DNA of 5,353 nt, taken from assembly GCA_027593305.1 (NCBI GenBank), contig JAQCJA010000354.1:1-5353 (forward strand), read 5' to 3'. This stretch comes from a bacterium (GTDB lineage: Bacteria; Latescibacterota; UBA2968; UBA8231). The translations under genes were made by a program, and so were the position numbers. Positions 1-5,353 of this stretch are shown in pieces; the first letter of the stretch is position 1, and each line of letters opens with the position of its first letter. The notes beneath the pieces were generated by a model. That model did no database searches. It was not told the DNA's origin and worked only from the letters and a program-made list of their open reading frames with translations.

Positions 1-1671
1 GTTGAGAAGGCCTTTTCCCGCGGCGTAGAGCGGCTGCAGTGGGATCTTGCCCAGGTGCAACGCCATGGATCGGCCTCCCTGCAGCGGTTCCTGCAACGGG
101 ACCGGATCCAGGGATTTCTCCGGGAGATTCACCTCGAGCCGGCCCTGATCGATCTCGTCGCCTGTGTGAGTGGTGCCGTCAAGATGGTCCGCGCCATGCA
201 GAGAAGAGGCGGGGATTTCGTCCGGGATGATGTGTCCGGGTCCGATCCGCGTGTCGGGACCGGGGGGCGCCGCGCGACCATGCTGCCAGCAAAGACCGCA
301 TCGTCCTCGTTCACCAGCGAGGATGCACGCGACGTCGAGACCCTTCTGGATGCTCCCATACGGGCTGCAATCGATGCCGGGCTGGTGCGACCGGACGAAG
401 CTGCCCGTCGGGTCCGGGAGCAGGAACGCATCCACCTGCAGTTCCACACGCAGGCGATGGCGCAGTTGTCGCACGCGGTTCCGGCGTATGTCGATGATGG
501 ACTCGTGTCGAAGGATGCTGCCGAGAAGTTCAGGGCGCTGGCCGACATCGACGTCGCGCTGCAGGCACACGATGTCGATGCGCAGGAGGCAACCCGACAA
601 CGGCTCGAGATTGTCGATGAAGAAGGTCGCCGGGCGCTGGAGGCGACACTGAACAACGCCGTGAAGGGCACCGTAACACACCTGCAGGTCTTTGATGCCC
701 TGCAGAACATCCGTGGAGACTACGACGGTCTGCTGCGCACACTGATTCAGCACAAGGATCTTGTCCTCGGTGGGGAGGACGGCGATCGGACGCTGTTGAT
801 GTCTGCCCTGATGCGCAGCCCTGGCTTCCTCGATCTGGCGGCGGCTGTCATGGAGCGCCAGGATCCGGAAATGCGCCTGCTCGCCGCGCGCCTGCCACCC
901 TACAACCTGATCGCTCCACGCAAGCTGGATTCAGTCCCACAGTTGCACATTGAGGAGTCCTTCGTCGACGATCTTCGCCGCCTCAGCGTCGCTGCCTACG
1001 GGGACCGGCTGCAATCGACGGAACGGGCGGAGCGCGGGAGGGCGGTGGGGGACCTCCTTGATCTGATCCGGCTGCTCGATCAACTCATCGAGCCGACGCC
1101 GTTCCGGCGCAAGGTGCGGCTGCTTCTGGCCAGCCGCATTCTGCGCGCTTGCGGCAATGACGTGGAAGCCATCTACCGTGCCAACGGTACCATCAAGGTG
1201 GCGCGCAGCCATGCCGAGGACCTGCTGCGGAAAAAGCTGGCGCGGGTTCTCGCCGATGCATCACCCCAGGAGGAACTCGCCGTGCGGCGGCGCAGCCAGG
1301 CAATGTTGATGGCAATGGAACAGAAGCTGGCAGCCGAGGCGGACCAGGATGCCGAAGCCATTCTCAGTTCACTGCAGAGCCTGGGCGGGGCGCAGGAGGA
1401 TGCTGATGATTCCGGGGACCCGGAAATGCCCGTTGAGTTGTCCGCTGCAGAAAAGTCTCGCGGTGCGCTGATTGTGAACGTCGAGATCCGTGTCGACGGG
1501 CGTCCACAGAAGACAGAGGGCATCGTCATGCCGTCACCGGAAGATTCCACGCGGCATATTCTGGCCGAACGAGATCCCGAGTCAGCGGAACTGACACCAC
1601 AGTTGCGCAAAGGCCGGCTGCGCTACGTGAACCGGCGGCCCGATGGCAGTTGGCAGGCCCTCACAGGATAG
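1..1671 (+). CDS. Uncharacterised helix-rich protein, 5' end outside the window
   Basis: I do not recognise this family and assign no function. The reading frame is open from the first base, so the gene most likely begins upstream; 556 residues are visible. A GTG at 55 could in principle start a 538-residue product, but coding-like sequence continues upstream of it and no clear ribosome site precedes it. No signal peptide or membrane segment is seen. In visible numbering, residues 1-69 are helical, about 70-107 form a Gly/Ser/Arg-rich linker, and about 119-191 hold two degenerate copies of a unit around (D/A)GLV.x.DAA, 40 residues apart. A long charged helical region then runs to about 460. 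An acidic linker (about 465-477, rich in Asp/Glu) leads to a short C-terminal segment with strand-like pattern (RGALIVNVEIRVDG near 487-500). The layout suggests a cytoplasmic multidomain scaffold or regulatory protein, which is inference only. It converges on the RraA-like gene across a hairpin. Confidence 0.75.
   Translation, partial: VEKAFSRGVERLQWDLAQVQRHGSASLQRFLQRDRIQGFLREIHLEPALIDLVACVSGAVKMVRAMQRRGGDFVRDDVSGSDPRVGTGGRRATMLPAKTASSSFTSEDARDVETLLDAPIRAAIDAGLVRPDEAARRVREQERIHLQFHTQAMAQLSHAVPAYVDDGLVSKDAAEKFRALADIDVALQAHDVDAQEATRQRLEIVDEEGRRALEATLNNAVKGTVTHLQVFDALQNIRGDYDGLLRTLIQHKDLVLGGEDGDRTLLMSALMRSPGFLDLAAAVMERQDPEMRLLAARLPPYNLIAPRKLDSVPQLHIEESFVDDLRRLSVAAYGDRLQSTERAERGRAVGDLLDLIRLLDQLIEPTPFRRKVRLLLASRILRACGNDVEAIYRANGTIKVARSHAEDLLRKKLARVLADASPQEELAVRRRSQAMLMAMEQKLAAEADQDAEAILSSLQSLGGAQEDADDSGDPEMPVELSAAEKSRGALIVNVEIRVDGRPQKTEGIVMPSPEDSTRHILAERDPESAELTPQLRKGRLRYVNRRPDGSWQALTG
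355..573 (+). repeat. Degenerate tandem protein repeat, period about 40 residues
   Basis: Within the first gene, the protein segment encoded at 355-447 (IRAAIDAGLVRPDEAARRV and onward) resembles the segment encoded at 475-573 (VPAYVDDGLVSKDAAEKF and onward). The shared core is a hydrophobic helix end, then Asp-x-Gly-Leu-Val, a polar turn, and Asp/Glu-Ala-Ala starting the next helix. The two Gly residues are exactly 40 codons apart. The resemblance is at protein level; the DNA copies are diverged, so this is an old duplication or a structural repeat rather than a recent one. Confidence 0.5.
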
Positions 1672-1684
1672 ATCGCCGAAATCC

Positions 1685-1714
1685 GAGCCCGCGGGCATTG
1701 ACCCCCGCGGGCTC
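1685..1714. terminator. Hairpin between convergent genes, probable bidirectional terminator
   Basis: The arms 1685-1695 (GAGCCCGCGGG) and 1704-1714 (CCCGCGGGCTC) pair perfectly over 11 bp around an 8-base loop. The hairpin begins 14 bases after the stop of the first gene and lies 9 bases beyond the stop of the minus-strand gene. It fills most of the 52-base gap between two convergent genes, the usual place for a shared terminator. There is no good T-run on the + side (CAAGTGTGTC). On the - side only a short ATTT follows. It may therefore be a weak intrinsic terminator, or one that mainly stabilises 3' ends. Confidence 0.7.
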
Positions 1715-1723
1715 CAAGTGTGT

Positions 1724-2539
1724 CTACAGGCCCCGTTCCTTCTTCCAGGCCTCATACTCCGGACGGGCCCCCTCCGAGAGGGGGTAGTATCTCTTCAGGT
1801 GGCCGCCGGCCAGCAGCCGCTCGCGGCTGAATTCTTCCCATTCGGCATGCTGACTGGCCAGGCCGAGGAGTTCGGCCGCCAGTTTCGCCGGGACGGCAAC
1901 AACGCCGTCATCGTCGGCAACGATGATATCGCCGGGCAGCACGAGGTTGTTGTTCATGCCGATCGGGACGTTGACGGCGTACGGGTAGATGTTCGTCTGC
2001 GTATGGAAGTTCGGCGTGACGCCGCGCAACCACAGGCCCAGATCGAGATCACGCAGGACGATGGGGTAGTCGCGGATGCAGCCGTCAATCACGACACCAA
2101 CACCACCGCGTCCCTGGAAGAAGGTGAGCATCATGTTGCCGAAGCAGCCGCTTGTCATGCTGCCGCGGGCATCGACGCAGACAACGTCACCGGGCTGCGT
2201 GTGGTAGAGCACATGGCGGTGCAACTGCTGCTCCGGGTCGGAGTACTCGTCATGGTTGTAGACATCCCCGCGTTTTGGCATGAACTGCAGGGTCAGGGCG
2301 GGGCCAGCCACTACCTTTCCCGGCGTGTACGGCGTCGGTCCCAGGATGGTCGGATCCTCGATGCCGAGCTTGCGCAACTCGCCTGCGGCGGTGGCGGAGC
2401 CGACCTCACGCAGGCCGTCGACGAGTTCTTTTGGCGGGCGAACAATATCCGGTGTATGGGTGTCTGCTTTGGCATCAGCCACGGGTGCGGAATCTCCGAC
2501 TTGAAAGAGGAATGGGACGGGGGCGGAAAAGCTAACCAT
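1724..2539 (-). CDS. RraA-like / HMG-aldolase-like family protein
   Basis: The 271-residue product belongs to the RraA / 4-hydroxy-4-methyl-2-oxoglutarate (HMG) aldolase superfamily, soluble multimeric proteins. An N-terminal helix region (RPPKELVDGLREVGSATAAG, 34-53) is followed by GDVVCVDARG (117-126), SGCFGNMM (130-137), DGCIRD (152-157) and PGDIIVADDDGVVAVP (202-217). In the aldolases the Arg and Asp of DGxxRD bind substrate and the divalent metal; both are present here (R156, D157). E. coli RraA, the RNase E inhibitor, lacks this Asp as I recall it. A metal-dependent aldolase, decarboxylase or related enzyme is therefore likelier than RNase regulation, but the substrate is unknown. The protein is longer than typical RraA (about 160) and slightly longer than HMG aldolases. 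I chose the ATG at 2539 because it leaves a normal gap to the divergent gene; GGAGG lies 12 bases upstream. A GTG at 2482, 10 bases after GGAGA, would give 252 residues and is a fair alternative. An upstream extension to 2662 would overlap the AGPS start and is unlikely. Confidence 0.88.
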   Translation of the reverse strand: MVSFSAPVPFLFQVGDSAPVADAKADTHTPDIVRPPKELVDGLREVGSATAAGELRKLGIEDPTILGPTPYTPGKVVAGPALTLQFMPKRGDVYNHDEYSDPEQQLHRHVLYHTQPGDVVCVDARGSMTSGCFGNMMLTFFQGRGGVGVVIDGCIRDYPIVLRDLDLGLWLRGVTPNFHTQTNIYPYAVNVPIGMNNNLVLPGDIIVADDDGVVAVPAKLAAELLGLASQHAEWEEFSRERLLAGGHLKRYYPLSEGARPEYEAWKKERGL

Positions 2540-2551
2540 TCGCGGTTGACG

Positions 2552-2556
2552 CCTCC
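2552..2556 (-). promoter_or_regulatory. Candidate ribosome binding site of the RraA-like gene
   Basis: On the minus strand this reads GGAGG, a strong Shine-Dalgarno core, but it sits 12 bases before the ATG at 2539, longer than usual. A second, weaker site (GGAGA, minus strand of 2493-2497) lies 10 bases before a GTG at 2482. The start therefore cannot be fixed from ribosome sites alone. Confidence 0.4.
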
Positions 2557-2586
2557 ACCCCGACAGCCGTACATCAAGCAGATGCC

Positions 2587-2607
2587 CCAGCCCCAAGTCC
2601 AGCCCCA
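2587..2607. repeat. 9-bp direct repeat in the divergent promoter region
   Basis: CCAGCCCCA occurs at 2587-2595 and again at 2599-2607, a 12-base period; a further CCCCAG begins at 2585. It lies 21 to 41 bases before the AGPS start codon. It could be a regulator site, since direct repeats near one helical turn apart are typical of some operators, or it could be chance in C-rich DNA. Confidence 0.4.
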
Positions 2608-2615
2608 GGAATCTC

Positions 2616-2619
2616 GGAG
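2616..2619 (+). promoter_or_regulatory. Ribosome binding site of the AGPS-like gene
   Basis: GGAG lies 8 bases before the ATG at 2628, a normal spacing that supports this start. The same bases pair with CTCC at 2624-2627 around a 4-base loop, giving a tiny hairpin that ends immediately before the ATG. With only four base pairs it may have little effect on translation. Confidence 0.6.
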
Positions 2620-2627
2620 CCTGCTCC

Positions 2628-4475
2628 ATGCCTGAAGCCCTCATCGTTGTTGCCATCGCCATTGCGCTGCTCGTCTGGCTAATCCTGCGGCGGCCGACGG
2701 CCGGGCAGTCCGATGCATTCTATGACCCCGCTGATGGTGAGCGCCAGCCGCACAAGTGGGGCTACACGGATACGGTTTTCGAATTCGACGGCGAACGTTC
2801 GGTCCGTGTTACCGGCAGCCGGTACCCGCTGGCGGGGTACTCCATGCCGTACTTCATCCCCTTTGCCGAGGAAGTTCTGGGCGTGCCCATCACCCCGGCA
2901 GAGGTGATGCCGGAGGTGGCGCAGCAGAAACCGCCGCCGCCGCGCAAACATCAGGACTTCGTCGACGACCTCAGGCAGCATTTCGGCGACCGGCAGATCA
3001 CGGCCGCTGATGACGAACGACTCGTACACAGTCATGGGCAGCTCAGTGTCGACGAGATCTACCGACTGCTCTATCTCGGTGCACTGGGGCGGGTTGTCGA
3101 TGTTGTGCTCTACCCGGAAACAGAGGGCGAGGTGCGTCACATCGTCCGTACTGCCGCCGAGCACAATGTCTGCCTGGTGCCGTATGGTGGCGGTACAAAC
3201 GTCAGTGGCGCACTGACTCTCCCGGCGCAGGAAGAGCGCATCATCGCCTCCATCGACATGCGCCGCATGACGAGGATCCTGTCGCTCGACGAGGACAACC
3301 TGCAGGCCACCGTCCAAGCGGGCATCTCAGGCAAGGAACTGGAGCGGGAACTCGGTGCCCGTGGGTTCACCTCGGGCCACGACCCCGACAGCGTTGAGCT
3401 TTCGACCCTGGGCGGCTGGATTGCCACCAACGCCAGTGGCATGAAGAAGAACCGCTATGGGAATATCGAAGACATCGTCCTTGAGGCGACGCTGGTCACA
3501 CCCGCCGGTGACATCGAGACATTCCACTCGACGCCACGAAATGCGACCGGCGTGCAACCCCGCGTGTGGTTGTTCGGCAACGAAGGCAACTTCGGCATTA
3601 TCACCAGGGCGACGATCAAGGTGCATCCGCTCCCCGAAGCCCGGGAATACGGCTCACTGGTTTTCCCACAGTTTGAAGATGGGGTGCGGTTCCTCAAGCA
3701 GCTGCGCCATGAGGGGGGGCTGCCGGCGAGCATTCGCCTGGTGAACAACACCGAATTCCGCTTTGGTCAGGCTCTCAAGCCGGCACCGTCTGCGCTGAAG
3801 GGCCTGCTGGCGAAGGTGCAGCGGTTCTTCCTGATGACGGTGAAAGGTTTCGACGCCAAACGCATGGCGGCGTGCACCATCGTCATGGAGGGCACCCGTC
3901 GCGAAGTGGCGCATCAGAAGAAGATCATCTTCCTGCTGGCGAAACAGTACGGAGGCTTGAGCGGCGGCTCACACAACGGCCGGCGCGGTTACATGCTGAC
4001 CTTCGGTATCGCCTATATCCGCGATTTCTTCAACCAGTTCCACATCATGGGTGAGACCTTTGAGACGTCGGTCCCGTGGGATCGGATCCACCACGTCACC
4101 GCTGCCGTCGAGGAGGAGTTGCACCGCCAATGCAAGTCGCGCAGCGTCCGCGGCACACCATATCTGTCGTATCGTGTAACGCAGACGTATCACACCGGCG
4201 TCTGCATCTACTTCACCATGGGTTTCTCCGGCAAGGGCCTTGAGCGGCCGGATGCCATATACCACGAGATTGAAGCGAAACTGCGCCAGGCGATCCTCGA
4301 CCACGGTGGATCCCTGTCCCATCACCATGGCATTGGCAAGATCCGTGCGAGCTTCCTCAGACAGATCCAGTCGGAGGCAAGCCTGCAGGTGCTGCGAGAG
4401 ACAAAACGGGCGCTGGATCCCGGCAACGTCTTCGGCGTACGCAACGGCGCCCTTGCCGACGCAGCGCGTGAGTAG
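2628..4475 (+). CDS. Alkyldihydroxyacetonephosphate synthase (AGPS)-like flavoprotein, membrane-anchored
   Basis: AGPS exchanges the acyl chain of acyl-DHAP for a fatty alcohol, forming the ether bond of alkyl-DHAP. The 615-residue product matches the eukaryotic enzyme along nearly its whole length. Residues 4-20 form a hydrophobic helix followed by Arg-Arg, predicting an inner-membrane anchor with the enzyme in the cytoplasm. The N-terminal AGPS region has KWGYTDTVFEF (43-53) and GSRYPLAG (63-70). The FAD-binding domain has PYGGGTNVSGAL (185-196), GHDPDSVELSTLGGW (250-264) and ASGMKKNRYGNIED (269-282). The C-terminal substrate domain has PASIRL (366-371), AYIRD (462-466), GETFETSVPWDR (475-486), RVTQTY (516-521), CIYF (526-529) and SHHHGIGK (564-571). 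Residues I align with known AGPS functional residues are all kept: R370 (human R419), R465 (R515), Y528 (Y578) and HHH 565-567 (615-617). The ATG at 2628 has GGAG 8 bases upstream and includes the helix. Six bases separate the stop from the SDR gene. A glycolate or D-lactate oxidase is much less likely given these motifs. Confidence 0.93.
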   Translation: MPEALIVVAIAIALLVWLILRRPTAGQSDAFYDPADGERQPHKWGYTDTVFEFDGERSVRVTGSRYPLAGYSMPYFIPFAEEVLGVPITPAEVMPEVAQQKPPPPRKHQDFVDDLRQHFGDRQITAADDERLVHSHGQLSVDEIYRLLYLGALGRVVDVVLYPETEGEVRHIVRTAAEHNVCLVPYGGGTNVSGALTLPAQEERIIASIDMRRMTRILSLDEDNLQATVQAGISGKELERELGARGFTSGHDPDSVELSTLGGWIATNASGMKKNRYGNIEDIVLEATLVTPAGDIETFHSTPRNATGVQPRVWLFGNEGNFGIITRATIKVHPLPEAREYGSLVFPQFEDGVRFLKQLRHEGGLPASIRLVNNTEFRFGQALKPAPSALKGLLAKVQRFFLMTVKGFDAKRMAACTIVMEGTRREVAHQKKIIFLLAKQYGGLSGGSHNGRRGYMLTFGIAYIRDFFNQFHIMGETFETSVPWDRIHHVTAAVEEELHRQCKSRSVRGTPYLSYRVTQTYHTGVCIYFTMGFSGKGLERPDAIYHEIEAKLRQAILDHGGSLSHHHGIGKIRASFLRQIQSEASLQVLRETKRALDPGNVFGVRNGALADAARE

Positions 4476-4481
4476 CCGGGT

Positions 4482-5321
4482 GTGACCGACGATCATCGGG
4501 GCAGGTCTGTCATCATCACCGGCGCCTCCGCCGGTCTGGGCGCGGCGTTGGCGCGGGCCTTCGCTGACGCTGGTGCCCATCTGACGCTGCTGGCACGCCG
4601 TCAGGATCGATTGGAACAGGTGGCCACCGACTGCCGTGCGCGAGGCAGCGAGGTGGTTGCCGTCATCGGTGACGTGACCCACATCGATGACGGTCAACGT
4701 CTGACGGCGGCGGCCGTCGCCGCCCATGGTGGCATCGACTGCCTGATCGCCAACGCCGGACTGAGCATGTGGGCTCCCTTCGAACAGGTAACGGATCTGA
4801 CACTGTTTCGGCGACTCATGGAGGTCAACTACCTGGGCGCCGTACACTGCGTGCATCCGGCTTTGCCGCACTTGCAGGAGCGCCATGGCCAGTTCGTCGC
4901 CATCTCCTCGATCCAGGGACGCCTGGCGGTACCCAACCATACCGGTTATGTCGCCGCCAAACATGCGCTGCAGGGTTTCTGCAACACGTTGCGCCTGGAA
5001 CAGGCGGATCGCGGTGTTGGTGTCCTCACAGTTCTGCTCCACTGGTTGCGCGGCACAGAGCTGCGCAGCCACGCATTTGCCGCCGATGGCACGCCTGTGG
5101 GTGATGGCCGACGCGCACACACGGGCGAGTCCGTCAGCCTCGAACAGGCCTGCGCGGCCATTCTCGGGGGTGTTGCCCGCCGGGAACGGGAACTCGTGAT
5201 TCCGTGGAAACTGAAGGCGCTGATGACGCTGCAGGGGTTGCACCCGGCAAGTGCCGAGGCGATCGTGCAGCGGGCGGTCCGCAAGCAGGACACCCACAGC
5301 ACGGGATCCGTCGACGCGTAA
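4482..5321 (+). CDS. DHRS7B-like short-chain dehydrogenase, candidate alkyl/acyl-DHAP reductase
   Basis: This 279-residue protein is a classical SDR of about the usual length. It has the nucleotide-binding TGASAGLG (13-20), LARR (37-40; the Arg pair suggests NADP(H)), NAG (91-93), the structural N116 in MEVNYLG, and the catalytic S143, Y156 and K160 (SSIQG and YVAAK). Several segments resemble mammalian DHRS7B (PexRAP), which reduces acyl- and alkyl-DHAP: MEVNYLG, AISSIQG with the following residues, and AFAADGTPVGDG (198-209) in the substrate loop. With AGPS immediately upstream, the likely reaction is alkyl-DHAP to 1-alkyl-glycerol-3-phosphate. This role is inference; SDR substrates are hard to predict. 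One oddity is that the common Pro-Gly after the last strand is replaced by His-Trp (LLHWLRGTEL, 185-194). The GTG at 4482 is the first possible start, because the AGPS stop (TAG, 4473-4475) is in the same frame. No strong ribosome site is seen, so translation is probably coupled to AGPS. Confidence 0.88.
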   Translation: MTDDHRGRSVIITGASAGLGAALARAFADAGAHLTLLARRQDRLEQVATDCRARGSEVVAVIGDVTHIDDGQRLTAAAVAAHGGIDCLIANAGLSMWAPFEQVTDLTLFRRLMEVNYLGAVHCVHPALPHLQERHGQFVAISSIQGRLAVPNHTGYVAAKHALQGFCNTLRLEQADRGVGVLTVLLHWLRGTELRSHAFAADGTPVGDGRRAHTGESVSLEQACAAILGGVARRERELVIPWKLKALMTLQGLHPASAEAIVQRAVRKQDTHSTGSVDA

Positions 5322-5353
5322 ACCATGCCGCCGGACTGCAGTTGACGGATCCC
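5303..5353 (+). repeat. Inverted repeat across the end of the SDR gene, possible terminator
   Basis: GGGATCCGTC (5303-5312) and GACGGATCCC (5344-5353) are perfect 10-bp inverted repeats. With a G-T, an A-T and a C-G pair inward, the stem reaches 13 bp (5303-5315 with 5341-5353), leaving 25 bases between the arms. The left arm lies in the last codons of the SDR gene and the stop (5319-5321) is in the loop. The right arm ends at the window edge, so any T-run or longer stem cannot be seen. It could be a terminator or an mRNA-stabilising hairpin. Confidence 0.4.

Larger units (their letters stand above)
2540..2627. promoter_or_regulatory. Divergent intergenic region with promoters for both directions
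   Basis: These 88 bases separate the start of the RraA-like gene from the start of the AGPS-like gene, which are transcribed away from each other, so promoters for both should lie here or just inside the genes. On the + strand TTGACG (2546-2551) matches a -35 element, but the best -10 at 18 bases (TACATC, 2570-2575) keeps only three of six consensus bases. No clear -10 is visible on the - strand. The region also has the direct repeat described separately. Promoter positions are not settled. Confidence 0.45.

Noticed and set aside
39..230. A short plus-strand frame overlapping the left end.
   Set aside because: It lies in another frame of the first gene, which is open from position 1, and its Pro/Gly-rich translation looks like a shadow.
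129..710. A 193-codon open frame on the minus strand within the first gene.
   Set aside because: Ser/Arg/Ala-rich translation typical of a shadow frame, with no recognisable motif.
1643..2635. A 330-codon open frame on the plus strand opposite the RraA-like gene.
   Set aside because: The minus-strand product has clear superfamily motifs; this frame has none, and it overlaps the end of the first gene and the terminator hairpin.
2540..2662. An N-terminal extension of the RraA-like protein to an ATG at 2662.
   Set aside because: It would overlap the AGPS start and ribosome site and adds a low-complexity Leu/Gly-rich stretch not expected in the family.
2628..4475. Calling the flavoprotein a glycolate oxidase GlcD or D-lactate dehydrogenase.
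   Set aside because: It shares the FAD fold with them, but the HHH triplet, RVTQTY, GETFETSVPWDR and the N-terminal KWGYTD/RYPLAG segments are specific to AGPS.
3969..5297. A 442-codon open frame on the minus strand across the AGPS end and most of the SDR gene.
   Set aside because: It is antisense to two genes with intact catalytic motifs, its translation shows no family-like pattern, and long antisense frames are common in GC-rich DNA.

Overview
This is a GC-rich bacterial window with four tightly packed protein genes and no RNA gene, CRISPR array or mobile element that I can see. Base composition, gene density and the types of protein suggest a high-GC proteobacterium or a similar Gram-negative. 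The sequence alone does not fix the species.

Layout. (1) Positions 1-1671, + strand: the 3' part of a long, helix-rich protein I do not recognise. It contains a degenerate internal repeat of about 40 residues. (2) Positions 1685-1714: a perfect 11-bp GC-rich hairpin between two convergent genes, probably a shared terminator. (3) Positions 1724-2539, - strand: a RraA-like / HMG-aldolase-like family protein that keeps the aldolase DGxxRD signature. (4) Positions 2540-2627: an 88-bp divergent intergenic region with a 9-bp direct repeat. (5) Positions 2628-4475, + strand: a membrane-anchored flavoprotein that closely resembles eukaryotic alkyldihydroxyacetonephosphate synthase (AGPS), the enzyme that makes the ether bond of ether lipids. 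(6) Positions 4482-5321, + strand, six bases later: a short-chain dehydrogenase that resembles mammalian DHRS7B (acyl/alkyl-DHAP reductase, PexRAP). (7) Positions 5303-5353: a long inverted repeat across the end of the reductase gene, reaching the window edge.

The main result is the AGPS-SDR pair. In animals, alkyl-DHAP made by AGPS is reduced to 1-alkyl-glycerol-3-phosphate by an SDR. Here homologues of both enzymes lie next to each other as a likely two-gene operon. The inferred role is a compact bacterial route to alkyl-ether glycerolipids at the inner membrane, with the N-terminal membrane helix replacing the peroxisomal targeting of the eukaryotic enzyme. The acyltransferase that makes acyl-DHAP and the source of fatty alcohol are not in the window. 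The RraA-like gene and the unknown first gene have no evident link to this pathway.
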